64,000 nucleotides of DNA from assembly GCA_039096225.1 (NCBI GenBank), contig JBBPEB010000009.1, positions 1,453,001 through 1,517,000 on the forward strand. Reading direction: 5' to 3'. This DNA is from Blastocystis sp. Blastoise (lineage: Eukaryota; Sar; Bigyra; Opalinata; Blastocystidae). The notes under the pieces are model-generated. The model was not told where the DNA came from, ran no database searches, and saw nothing but the letters and a program-made list of their open reading frames with translations. The translations under genes were made by a program, and so were the position numbers. Numbering within the stretch: the first letter of the stretch is position 1; each line of letters opens with the position of its first letter. Below, one piece after another: positions 13,929 through 35,568 of the stretch.

Positions 13929-15009
13929 CAATGTATTATATAAGATATATTAAATTAGAGTAATAAATAAGTATCTATAAAGATAATTAATTTTATTGAA
14001 AGAGTTAAGATCAAGGAATTCTATACCGAAATGAGGAAAAGACGTCGTCTTCCAGGAATAGAGACGTAATTTCCTTTTCATTCCCATTGGCTTATTTTCA
14101 TTCCAATCAAAGAAATCGAACTTCTATAAAAACATTCTATTTGAATAACCAATCATTACCGCTATTTTAAAAATAAAAACCAATCACTATTATTTATATC
14201 TGATTTTCATGGAACGTTTATCGTTTATTGTTGAGATTTCATTTTGTTTTATGATTATTTTCTTCTCTCTAAAAAATAAAAAAACTGATTTTTTTTCTAG
14301 CAATATTCAGATTTGTTTATGTGTAGTTTTCTATATCTTATTGTCAAAGAATTCAGAATCAATGTTTGTTATGAAAATGAATCAATGATATTCATTAGAA
14401 TAAGTATTTTTTATTTCCTGTAGTTTAGTCATTATTTTATGTATCATTAATTGTTTTTATTTTGCTTAGAATTGATATTTACATAAATTTCTAATAATAT
14501 CGAGAATTATTTCGCGAGGGTATTATTCACTAAGATAAAGATTAATAGAGAATAAGAGTTTTTACTCTTTAATTTATGTGAAATTAAATGCAGAAACAAC
14601 GTAAGGATTATTGATTATTATGAAATGTACATTTTAATGAAGAATTACTATTATATATCAATTATTTTGTGAATGAATTATTTTATTATTATTTAAATGA
14701 TTCATAATATACATATAATTGTTACTCAAACAATGTCACATTCAATTAGATGTTCTATATTTCATATAACTATTTTTCTAACTATTTTTAATTGAAATTG
14801 TGGATAAGAAACGTTTCTAAAGATTTAAATTGAATTCTAGTTATTTGATATATTTTAAAATATTCAAATCATTAACAAAATATATATAATAAATATATAT
14901 GTAAAATTGAAAAAGGTTCATTTTTAAATATTATTTTTCAATTATTCAATTCTATTTCTTACATAGATAAGAGATTAAGAAATAAAGAATATTTTATTAA
15001 ATTAAGTTT

Positions 15010-15044
<35 letters not shown>

Positions 15045-15314
15045 CATAAAAAGTTCTTTATCATTTCTTTTAAACATATTTTCTTCGTTACAAAAGAATC
15101 CATTTATCATTTATACAATTTATATTATTCTTTTTAAAAAATTAAAGAAAAAAACTATAATTAAATACTCAATATATAAAAAACTATAATATAAAAAAAC
15201 TCTAAATTTTTGATTAGTTTTTCTTTAATATCGTATTTAACATAACTAAATTGTAAATACATATTTCGATTTTTCTGTTTTTGTTAAATAAACGATTAAC
15301 AATATTAAAAGTGA
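13929..15314. other. Divergent intergenic region
   Basis: About 1.4 kb between divergently transcribed genes, so it should hold two promoters. It is AT-rich with a (TA)n run at about 15010-15040. I recognise no specific regulatory motif or RNA gene. Confidence 0.55.
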
Positions 15315-15836
15315 ATGCTTACTTTATGTTCCAATAGTAGCATACACGATGAATCAAGTTTCAATTATTCATGTACTCATTTTTCATGTTTAAATATTCT
15401 AGCATTACTCTGTTATGCATGCATAAGTTGTGCTTCTATATACTATGGTCTTACCTATAAATCTTATGGTTTCTTGATATTAGGAATAGTTGTGTTTTTA
15501 TGGACATTTATTTTTGTTATTATATCGTCAATAAGTCTGATTCAAAATTCATTATATGAAAGAAGAATAAGACAACAGATTGAAGTAAGTATTATAAAAA
15601 GAATGAAAGCGATAGAAGATCAAAAAGAAATCGAAAAGAAACGTCAATTAGAAATAACAGAATTAGAAGAACAATGTTTATATACTGAAAAAGAACGTCA
15701 AAAAACGAAAATACTAGAATCTCATGATAGATGTGAGAATATTCATAAAGATATATTTGATTTAAATTCTATTTTTCTACCTGAATGTGAATCATTACCT
15801 GATATTACAAATCATATATATATATGTACAAAATAA
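15315..15836 (+). CDS. Small two-TM protein with cytosolic coiled coil
   Basis: An intronless reading frame of 173 codons, unusual here. I do not recognise the family. A short N-terminus is followed by two hydrophobic segments (about residues 25-47, CLNILALLCYACISCASIYYG, and about 52-75, FLILGIVVFLWTFIFVIISS). A long charged helix follows (about 80-140, RRIRQQIEVSIIKRMKAIED and onward), likely a coiled coil, then a Cys/Asp-containing tail. The layout suggests a hairpin-anchored membrane protein with a cytosolic helix. The first ATG in the frame was taken as start. Codon use resembles the neighbouring coding sequence, and the charged helix argues against a chance ORF. Confidence 0.65.
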   Translation: MLTLCSNSSIHDESSFNYSCTHFSCLNILALLCYACISCASIYYGLTYKSYGFLILGIVVFLWTFIFVIISSISLIQNSLYERRIRQQIEVSIIKRMKAIEDQKEIEKKRQLEITELEEQCLYTEKERQKTKILESHDRCENIHKDIFDLNSIFLPECESLPDITNHIYICTK

Positions 15837-16211
15837 AATGTGTTTATATACTTGTTTTTCGAGTAGTTGTTTTTTATTATTATTTTATTTTTTGTAATTA
15901 TTTATATATTGTGTTCAAGTTGAAAATAGTCCTTTTTCTTTGTTATTAATAGTTACCACATAAATAAAAAAAATATAAAAAGAAAAACAAACCAAACAAA
16001 TAAATTGATCAAACAATAAATTAAAAAACAGCAATGGGAAATATATTTATATAGTCTAAGATATATATTTTAAAAAAACAAAAACAAAGAATATATTTAA
16101 TATAATATATATACTCTAGAATCATATAAAATGTATATGAATAATATACGTATATAGCTACTCTATAAATAAGCGATAATACTACAAATCTATTTATATA
16201 TAGTATTATAA
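15837..16211. other. Convergent 3' intergenic region
   Basis: Short AT-rich spacer between the 3' ends of the two-TM protein gene and the RME-8 gene. No feature seen. Confidence 0.6.
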
Positions 16212-26067
<9,856 letters not shown>

Positions 26068-26595
26068 GTGTTATTTAATTATGAAATAGGAAAAAAAATC
26101 AAAATTCCAAATATGAATTTATCTAGAAGAATACAAACAATATTTTTGATCAAAAATAATTCCGTCAAAAAACTCTGTTTTTCACGGGACACTTTACTGA
26201 CTCTATTTTTTTTTGTTCAGTATTTCATTTCTTTTTCCTCACATGATGTTACCGTTTTGTAATTTGATTCGTTTAGAACAATTGGTAAGAAGTTCAGAAG
26301 TAGCCAATGAATTCACAGAGTAATTCAGACGGTTTCAAGGTTCGCCAAACTGTACTTTGAGTACAGTCTGTACTCCAAGAGAGTTTTTATCTACGCCTTA
26401 TGCGCCTAAAAGTACCCATGAAACTGGCTCTTTTAGGAAATTTGTACTCCAAGAGAGTCTTCGTGGCGAACCCTGGACGGTTTGCCAGTTTATAATGACG
26501 CATTTCATTCAGCTACAAGAATCTTAGAAATGAATGCCTGAGTCATTACATAAATTATTTTTATATTTACGCTCTATTATTACTTATTTTGAGAT
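26068..26595. other. Bidirectional promoter region containing a MITE
   Basis: Spacer between the divergent starts of the RME-8 and alpha/beta-hydrolase genes. The only distinct structure is the MITE at 26336-26475, listed separately. A 101-codon plus-strand ORF at 25957-26262 overlaps RME-8 exon 1 antisense and is not credible. Confidence 0.6.
26328..26483. mobile_element. 140-bp hAT-like MITE with 8-bp target-site duplication
   Basis: The element body is 26336-26475. Its ends are inverted repeats CAAGGTTCGCCA (26336-26347) and TGGCGAACCCTG (26464-26475), matching 11 of 12 when one is reverse-complemented. Directly outside are identical 8-bp repeats GACGGTTT (26328-26335 and 26476-26483), consistent with a target-site duplication. 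CA(A/G)GG-type termini plus an 8-bp duplication fit the hAT superfamily. Inside are a perfect hairpin ACTGTACT-TTG-AGTACAGT (26349-26367) and a 16-bp direct repeat TGTACTCCAAGAGAGT (26369-26384 and 26443-26458). There is no coding capacity. It is GC-richer than its surroundings. Confidence 0.7.
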
Positions 26596-27601
26596 ATGAG
26601 TACCTCTGCCGAAGAGTATTTTATATGTTTTATCAATATTTTAATATCGTTATTTAAATCATACATAGATCCTTGATTACCGAAAAAACTGAAGAGAAGA
26701 AAATCCAAATTTCTGAGGAAACAAAACAAGCCATTAATACTATTCATACTGCTATGAATTTGTTATTTAATACGTACATATTTTTTGAATGTTAAAGTCT
26801 TTAATTGTCTATAATTCTAGAAACCATGATGTAACTGAAGCCAATTATATTAGAAGAAGAGCAGCACTTGATTTTATTCAACGTCTTCATTTTCCACGTA
26901 TATACTTTTTTTAATTCTTTTGTTTTTATGGTTTTTTATATATTGAGTTTTTTATTTTATTCTTATTTGAATATTTATAGTTATTGGAAGAAACTCTCCT
27001 CTTTCTAAAACAACAAAGACCATTACTACTCAAGATGGATCTTCAATTACTATGATCATGTATCGTCCTAAGAATTTAGAGAATGAAAAACTTCCTTTTA
27101 TTTACTTATGTCATGGAGGTGGTTTTTGTCTAGGAAATATTGATACTTATGAACCACAAATAATTGAATTATGTCTTTTAATTCGACTTTGTATTATCTA
27201 TGTAGATTATCGACTTGCTCCTCAATATAAATTCCCTATTCCTATCACCGATTGCTCTGATGGCTTAATTGTATATTTGTTTATTTATAATTAATGATTT
27301 TTTTATGATTCTTTTTTTTTATATATTTTACACAATATTTTAATTATAATTTATTACTTATAATTTCTTTTATAGCATGTATTACATAATTCTGAAGAAT
27401 ATAAAGTAGATAATACCAAATATTTCCTCGTCGGAGATAGCGCTGGTGGTAGTCTTTGTATTAATGTCTATCATATAATCAAGAATATGAAAGATATTCA
27501 TCTACCTTTAGCTGAAGTATATATATATGTTGTTTTTTATTATTATTATGGTTATTTTTATTTTTATCATATTTTTATTTTTGTTATTATTTTTATTTTT
27601 A

Positions 27602-27696
<95 letters not shown>

Positions 27697-28329
27697 GATA
27701 CTTCTTTATCCAGTTATACATCGTGAAGCTTGTCAATATAAACGTATATGTTTATATATATTCTATATTCTTTATTATATATAGATATTTCTGAGGATTA
27801 TTTACCTGAAGAAGTTCGTGGAATGGAATTAAAAACACTCGAGAAAATGGGAGAATTCTATATTAATCCTGATCCTGTATATATATTAATATATATATAT
27901 TATATTTAATAAATATATTTTTATATACAATATTTTATTAATAACACTAATATATATAGGCTGTTATGTCTAAATATAAGGGTTTAGATATAGATGATGA
28001 TTATACTAATTTCCCTCCTTGTTATTTACTTATGTGTGAATATGATTATCTTAGTTATTTCTCTGAACAATTCTCACAACAACTTAAAGTATATTTATTG
28101 TTATTTATAAACTTTATAAAAATATATATTTACTTTATTTTCTCTTTAAAAAATAGTATATATACTTATATTCTCTCTATAGAACTTAAATCGTAAAATC
28201 GTTAATTACCGCGTTTCAGGTGCTGTTCATGGTATTTGGGAACAAGAAGATTTAAGTCATTATGTCAATCAAATTATTTGTACTTCGATTAACGATACAT
28301 TTAAAACTTTAGAAGAATCGAAACAATAA
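26596..28329 (+). CDS. Alpha/beta hydrolase of the HSL / arylacetamide deacetylase family
   Basis: Serine ester hydrolase acting on lipid or small acyl esters; the substrate is unknown. Nine exons from the ATG at 26596 (MSTSAEE) to TAA at 28327-28329 give about 350 residues. The oxyanion-hole motif HGGGFCLGN lies in the exon covering 27052-27290, the nucleophile elbow GDSAGGSL at about 27436, a plausible acid in CEYDYLSYF near 28037, and the catalytic His in SGAVHGIWE near 28226. DYRLAPQYKFP is the usual HSL-family signature between them. No signal peptide or TM is seen, so a cytosolic enzyme is likely. All introns are GT-AG, and exon phases agree throughout. The fifth intron carries a TTA repeat of about 90 nt. 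Confidence 0.88.
27604..27695. repeat. (TTA)n microsatellite in a hydrolase intron
   Basis: About 30 uninterrupted tta/tat units lie just upstream of the acceptor of the intron between the GDSAGG exon and the following exon. Confidence 0.9.
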
Positions 28330-29733
28330 TATATTTATTAACATTCTTCTCTTTCTTGAATATTTTTTTTGTTTTCAAAATTATTCAATTTTATATATAT
28401 ATATATTTATACACAATTTTATAAGTATTTGTAGATATATTGATTCATATTCTTTTGAGTCACATTTTTGTTTTATTTGTTTGTAGTTTTATGTAAGTAG
28501 TATATATTTGTTGTGTTTTCTATTGTATTACTTTAAAAATTATCGAATTTAGTATTCATGCTAGTTCTTTTATATTTATATAAGTTTTAAAATATATATA
28601 TATATATATATTTTAGAAGTTTGATTTTCAATAATTTCTGTTTATGACCCAGATTATACAACAAAAAAGGTTTATGTGATTTAAATATAATATATTATCT
28701 TTATATATATATTCAACTTATTATGTATAAGTCAATCAGAGCTTTATGACATATATTAAAAAAATGATTGAATCAATTGATATCTAATTTCAGATATAAA
28801 GTTATCCTATAATATATGATTAGCATTTCAAGTATGTTGATCGTTAAATAAGCTATAATTCATAAAAACAATAATTTGTTACCTAATCAATTGGCTTCTC
28901 AGATAAATTAGATGTTATTAAAATAAACATATGAATGATATAATAATAAAAATAATTATTTTTTGAATTATGTATTGAAAATGATATCAGAAAACTTATA
29001 AGATGATAAAAAAAATGGTTTTATTATTTTTTTTTATTATTTATTTTTTATCATTTTTTTTTTGCTTTTATTTCATATATTATAATACGCATACTATTTA
29101 GCATAGCTTATATTTATTACAATTCAATCATTATGAACATTCATCTGTGAAAAATTTCACAATTACTTCATAAAATATATGTCTATTTATGACAAAACAA
29201 GTGTATTATAAACTGTATCTAATTTCTAATAATTTAAAAAGTGTATATACTTGTTTGATCATGTCATGAACACTTTCATGGTAAACAAAGTTATTACTCA
29301 TATTTAGCAACACATTCTAACTATGAAACCATGCTTAAAAATATCATGTTACAAAAAAAAATAAATGATATCATAACTCATTCTCTTTGGAATAACACTT
29401 TCTATATGTATTTCAGTTAGAAACAGCATCAAAAAGCTATTTACTGTTTAAAAACACTCATAATACTTATAAAGATTACTAAAAACACAAAAGAAACTTT
29501 TTACATCTTATTTATTTAAAATGAAAAACGAGGAGAATAAAAAATCATGTTTATTTCGGATTATTTTGATGAAATGTCTGTATAATTACGATTTTCAACG
29601 TTTGTAGATTTATGAAAAATTAATTTCTTTTTAAAATAAATATTTCTTTCTTTGCTATAAATCACTATTTAACATACCAGTTAATACACTGATTCTCAGG
29701 GCGTCTCAAAGAAAACGAATAAAAAGAATAAAT
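28330..29733. other. Intergenic region
   Basis: About 1.4 kb of AT-rich DNA. A small perfect hairpin, TGTGAAA-AA-TTTCACA, lies near 29147. No gene or RNA is supported. Confidence 0.5.
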
Positions 29734-30557
29734 ATGTCTCAATCTCAAGAAGATCAACGAATTGTTGCAGACTGGCTTAATCAAATAGGTAAAATTATTT
29801 TCACAAATATATATAATTTATAAAATAGGCCTTGAGTATCTTGCTCCAAAATTATTCGAAAGTGGAATTGTTAGCGGAGTTCAACTTGCTGCTTTGAATG
29901 AAAGTGATATTCGAAAATGTATATAGAATATTGTTTTACAAGTTTATATCTTTTTCTAAAAGTTTTCTTTTCATAATTATCTTCGTTCTTCTATTCTATG
30001 TTTATTAGTGAATGTAAACGATATTGAAAAACTCAAATTGATCAATTTCATTAAAATTCTTAAACATACTGTATATATAAATAAGTTTTCATCACGACAA
30101 TTGTGTCTATATAGAGAAATCATGTCTACCGCGCAACACCTACAACAGTCAAACCAAAGTAAATTTTTTTTTATTACTTAAAAGAATAATCTATATATAG
30201 AAATAACGCAATGAACACGAACAGTTCTTCTTTTACACATTTTCAATTTCCCCGTGATTCTTTGTCTATAAATGAAGAAGATGAATGGATAAGTGGGAAT
30301 GATATGCAAGATTCTTTAGATATGCATTATATACCTGTATTTATTCAATTTAAATCATTTATTTAATAAGAATTATTTTTTTTTTTAGCAAATTAAACGA
30401 CCTGAAACAAAACATGAGTATATATATATAATTATTATTTGTTTTATTCATTATTCTATATATATATAGTCGCCGTACAGTGAGTGTTACAAATCGACGA
30501 ATCGAATCTCTTGGACCCCCATCGCGTCGAGGAAGACCAAGCGGATGTATATATATA

Positions 30558-30600
<43 letters not shown>

Positions 30601-32608
30601 TGTATAATATTGTTATTTATATATATCATTATTATTTATAATAATATTTATTTATTATTATTATACATTATTTATATAATGTTATGTTGTTTATGAATTA
30701 TTGTTTTTATTTATAATAATATCTATTTATTATTATTATTCATTATTTATATAATGTTATGTTGTTTATGAGTTATTATTTTTATTTATAATAATATCTA
30801 TTTATTATTATTATTCATTATTTATATAATGTTATGTTGTTTATGAGTTATTATTTTTATTTATAATAATATCTATTTATTATTATTATTCATTATTTAT
30901 ATACTATCACTATTTATATTCTATATAGCTCAATCTAGTTTATCAAATAATAATACTTTTAATAATAACTTTAATTTACAAACAAATAATATACCAATAT
31001 CTACAAATAATATTACTACTCCAAGTTTCTCATTTGATTCTCCTAATAATTATACAACTACTAATTCTGTATCTACTGTTGAAAGTACAGAATTATTAAT
31101 GAAAGTATATATATATTATATATATATTATATATTTTATATATATTATGATTTATATATATATATATTATGATTTATATATATATATATTTTATATATAT
31201 TATATATATATAATCTTTAGAAAAGAAAGTTAAATAAGGTGATTACTATATGCCGAAAACGCAGAAAAACCGCGGTAGAGCGTCGTCGTGGGGATATTGA
31301 AGGTATAACAATATTAAATGACCATGAATTACGATTATTAAGGCAAAAGTATATTTATATTATGATTTATATATATATATATATATATATTTAATTAATA
31401 TTATTGTAAATATTAAAAACATTATTATTGAAATATATATAAATATATATATATATAATATAGAGAAGATGGGAATTCATTTCCTTTTCGTTATATATAT
31501 GATCATTCCTATAATGAAGATATTAATAATGAAATTATATATTCACAAAATATTCAACCCTATCTTTCAGATTGTATTGAAACTGTATATATATATAGAT
31601 ATATTTAATAATATTTTATTTAATATATGTGTGATATTAATATATAATGAAAATATATTTTTATTTTTTATTCACATTAATGTTATATATATATATATAT
31701 TTATTATTATATACATATATTATTTCTATTTATATAGAAAATATTATTAATTATTAATTATTTATAATAGTTTTTATTTATAATAGAAAATATAATTCAT
31801 TATTATATATATATTATATATATATAGAGTACTCCTTTAATAACAATGGTCTATGGAACAGTAGGAAGTGGTCGCCGTTATACGCTGTTTGGTGCACCCT
31901 CACAATTGGGGGTTTGTGAACTGACTGCACGTGACCTTCTTTCTCAATATTGTAATACTACCATGAATAATAATAATAATAATAATAGTAGTTATATGTA
32001 TAATAATTATTCATTAGAAGTATCATTCTTAGAATTAAAGAATGGAAGTATATATGATTTATTAGATATGAGAAATAGAGTATTATTAAATGATTCTAAG
32101 GATATTAATGCTATATATCGTAATATTAAAAGTAAACCCATGCACAGTCTTCCTTCTATTCATCATCTACTTATGTATATATTATTATTATATTTATTTT
32201 ATTTATTATTATTATTTATGTCTTTACTATAATTATATTTATTATGTTTATTATTATTATTTATGCCTTTATTTATATATATACACTCTATAATTCTTCT
32301 ATAAATGAATTTTATATTTATAAAGATTTATTCTATTATTTTATATTATTATTCCCGTGATTATTTAAAGGAATGGCCTTGAAATCTCCTCTTGTTCCAA
32401 GGAAATGAATTCATTTCAAATCGTTATTTACACATTAAAAGACTTTAATAAACGAATTGTATATTATTATATTTATTCTATTTTTATATATAAAATTATT
32501 ATATTTATTATTATATATTATTATGATTTATATTTATAGAAAACAAGATTTGCATTTATATTAATTCCCGCGATTAACTCGATGTCTGCACCAAATCAAC
32601 CACCTCTG

Positions 32609-32644
<36 letters not shown>

Positions 32645-32687
32645 TAGAGCTGTAAAAAAACAATCTGTTGAACCATTTCGTACTCTA

Positions 32688-32739
<52 letters not shown>

Positions 32740-33034
32740 TTAAGTCAATATATAAAAGGATCTATTTCTTATACTTCTTCTACTCCAATTCCCCGTGAAT
32801 ATAAACTACTTTTTATATTAAAACCATTATTAGTGAATAATCCTTTATATATATATATAATCCCTGTACATCCTTGTGAAGAATATATAGAATTATATAT
32901 AGATATATGTAATTATATGACTCTATTTAAACCTCAAGATTGTATATATATATATATATGTTATATGTATATGCTATATTATTTATAGTAGATATGGTGA
33001 ATGAACTAAGTACAATTTCTGAAGATAATAGAGG

Positions 33035-33079
<45 letters not shown>

Positions 33080-33296
33080 GTCAATGGAAATTGATTCATC
33101 ACCAAAAAAAAGGTATATATATATATATTATATAATAATAATTAATTTCTTATATATATATATATATAGTTTTAGTGATAATAATATGAATAACTCCCTT
33201 AATGTATGTATATACAATTATATATATAGTTATATATATAGATATCATCACTATCTGATAATATATCTATTTATATGTATGCTGACAAAGCAAATG

Positions 33297-33380
<84 letters not shown>

Positions 33381-33578
33381 GAATAAAAGATTGTGTTAAT
33401 TCACTTGTTTCATTTCGAAATAAATATATTGACGAAGATACAGTCAACCTAGATCATCCTTCTGTATATATATATATATATATATTAACATTATATATAT
33501 ATATTAACATTATCTATATAGATACAAAAGTTACGAGAAGGTGTAACACAACTAAAAGATATTATTCAAACATTATAA
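29734..33578 (+). CDS. SAM-domain kinesin-13 with a degenerate motor domain
   Basis: The start is the ATG at 29734; TAA is at 33576-33578; about 18 exons. The N-terminus is a SAM domain ([20 protein letters not shown]...[11 protein letters not shown]), as in KIF24-type kinesin-13. A disordered Asn/Ser/Thr linker follows, then a motor-like domain with family order: an initial strand ([20 protein letters not shown]), [17 protein letters not shown], a P-loop position, [40 protein letters not shown] and a C-terminal helix pair. Key nucleotide-binding residues are missing: the P-loop reads [13 protein letters not shown] for GQTGSGKTYTM, the switch I SSRSH position reads CSKEM, and the switch II DLAGSE position reads LIPAIN. 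Kinesin-13 proteins normally depolymerise microtubule ends; this one probably cannot hydrolyse ATP and may act as a scaffold. Several introns are almost pure (TA)n. Exon joins late in the gene are less certain. Confidence 0.75.
30610..30905. repeat. 75-bp minisatellite in a kinesin intron
   Basis: The unit starting cattatttatataatgttat begins at 30666, 30741, 30816 and 30891, exactly 75 bp apart and nearly identical. A diverged copy precedes it. It lies in the intron after the GRPSG exon. Confidence 0.9.
32691..32736 (+). repeat. Intron consisting only of GT(AT)nAG
   Basis: A 46-nt intron of the kinesin gene is an uninterrupted AT dinucleotide tract capped by the donor G and acceptor G, between exons ending ...RTLD and starting SLSQ. 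Confidence 0.8.
33300..33377 (+). repeat. (TA)n tract in a kinesin intron
   Basis: About 38 TA units end directly at the acceptor (tatgtag) before the exon encoding [11 protein letters not shown]. Confidence 0.85.
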
Positions 33579-35568
33579 ATATATATATATAATAAATTTT
33601 CATTATTTTTCTATTTCATTTTCTTTTTTTCTCATTATTTTGTTATTTTTCTCTCTTTAATAGAATAACTTAGTATATATAAGAATTCTATAAAGTATTA
33701 TCTTTTCATCGTTTATCTATATACTTTTCTATATAGTTATATATATAAATGTTATTAATGTCATTTGTTCTTAGTATATTGTCTATTATGTGAAGCTCTT
33801 TTTTCGTTTTTAAATTAGTTTTATCAATAATTTGTTTTATTCTACTTCTACTATATATATTAACTTTCAATTACTTATAAAGTATATATAATAACAATTA
33901 CAGTGATTACCAAACTGTTTTTAAGTCAATTGCTATGACTGTCACAAAAATACATTTAAATCCTACTTAAAATGCCAAATATTAAATAAATATTTATACA
34001 CTGTCAAAAATGACCAAAAGTATCATATTTTTTTTGTGATAATTGTTTCACATCAAAAGTATGTTCTCAAAGAAGAGTTGTATCCACAAATGATTTCACA
34101 CTAATCTCAATAATAACTCTTTTTAAAATATAAATATTACTAGATATGTTTTTTGTTTCAATAGTTAATTATGCGTTAAAATATGTATTCTCATAAGATA
34201 TTCAAAAACTTAGTTTACTTTTATAACAATATTTAGTTGATGCTTTCAATTAAACTGTATTTTTTTGAATCAGAAAAGATATAATCATACTACTTATACA
34301 ACTATTTTATTATTTTATTGTTGATAATTATTATAGCCATTCTTTTCTGATATATGATAAGAAACTGATATTTTATTTTTGTTAAAGAAAGTGTAGTTCA
34401 TTTTATTATACTGTTATTATTGTTTATATTTTTATTCTTAGATATAATTATATGAATTTAGAGAGTAACTAATCTGTTTTATTTTATTGTTAAAGTTAAA
34501 AATATATTTTATAAAAGTAATAGTATTAATAGGCTATTTACATACATTAATAAGTATTCCTATGTATTTTATTTTAAATAGAATTGATAAAAAAAAATAT
34601 TATTATATTAAATATAAAATATATTTTTAGAATTATTAATAACACACTTTTTTTAAAATTATAATATACTTGAAGGAAAGAGTTAAATAAGTAGATATAT
34701 AGAAATAAATTAAATATAAAAAGCTTTAAATATCTGTATAATGATATAGAAAGAAATGTATTTAATAATATATGTATTAATAGTATAAATAATATCTATG
34801 CTATTTAACGTCTTTCATTTAATATAAGGATTTAAGGCAGATAATACTAACCAGAAAGTTTAAGTTTGATAAAGAAAAGAGAAGATTACTTTGAACATAA
34901 AAATGAGATTTGTTGAAGAAAGCAGAAATATTTAATGTGATTTCACTTCAGAATAGATGAATGATATTCTCCTGATAATCATTTCATATAAGACTATGTT
35001 TTACATCTTAATAGATATCTAAATGATATTTTAAGACAAATATTATTCATTTGTATTCATTTGAATTGTAAAAATATAATGTTTGAAAGAATGATTAATG
35101 ATTTGATAATAGTAACATTTTCCTATATAATATCAATAACCTAAACAAAGTATATACTCCATTTCTCCAAGTTGATTGACATAATTACAATTATTTTTCA
35201 TTTTATAGAGAATAAATGTATTCTATACTATAGTGGAAACATAAAGAGAATCTCATTTTAAATGAATACAAATAATATGCTTTGAAAAAGGGAATAATGT
35301 TTTCTTTCTGAAATTAATATGAATCTCAAATAAGTTTATCTGAATAAGACTGAATAAAAACCGTGGAAATTCTAATCTTATTGAGTCATTTTTTAATTTT
35401 TCATTCGTACTACCTTTTTGAAAATCTAGTTTTTTTCATTTTTAGAATTCATTTCATTTATCATTTATTATAACAATTCTGAAAGTATTTATTTGTTTCT
35501 TATATAAAGATATATCTTTTAAGAATAATAATATATTATCCTTCTGTGGTTATAGTTGAATTCAAGTA
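33579..35568. other. Intergenic region at the border of the gene-family cluster
   Basis: About 2 kb, AT-rich, no supported gene. It separates the housekeeping-type block from the BTB-LRR/TLDc cluster. Confidence 0.55.

Noticed and set aside
30610-30905. CRISPR-like regular repeats
   Set aside because: The units are contiguous 75-bp tandem copies without unique spacers, inside a eukaryotic intron.
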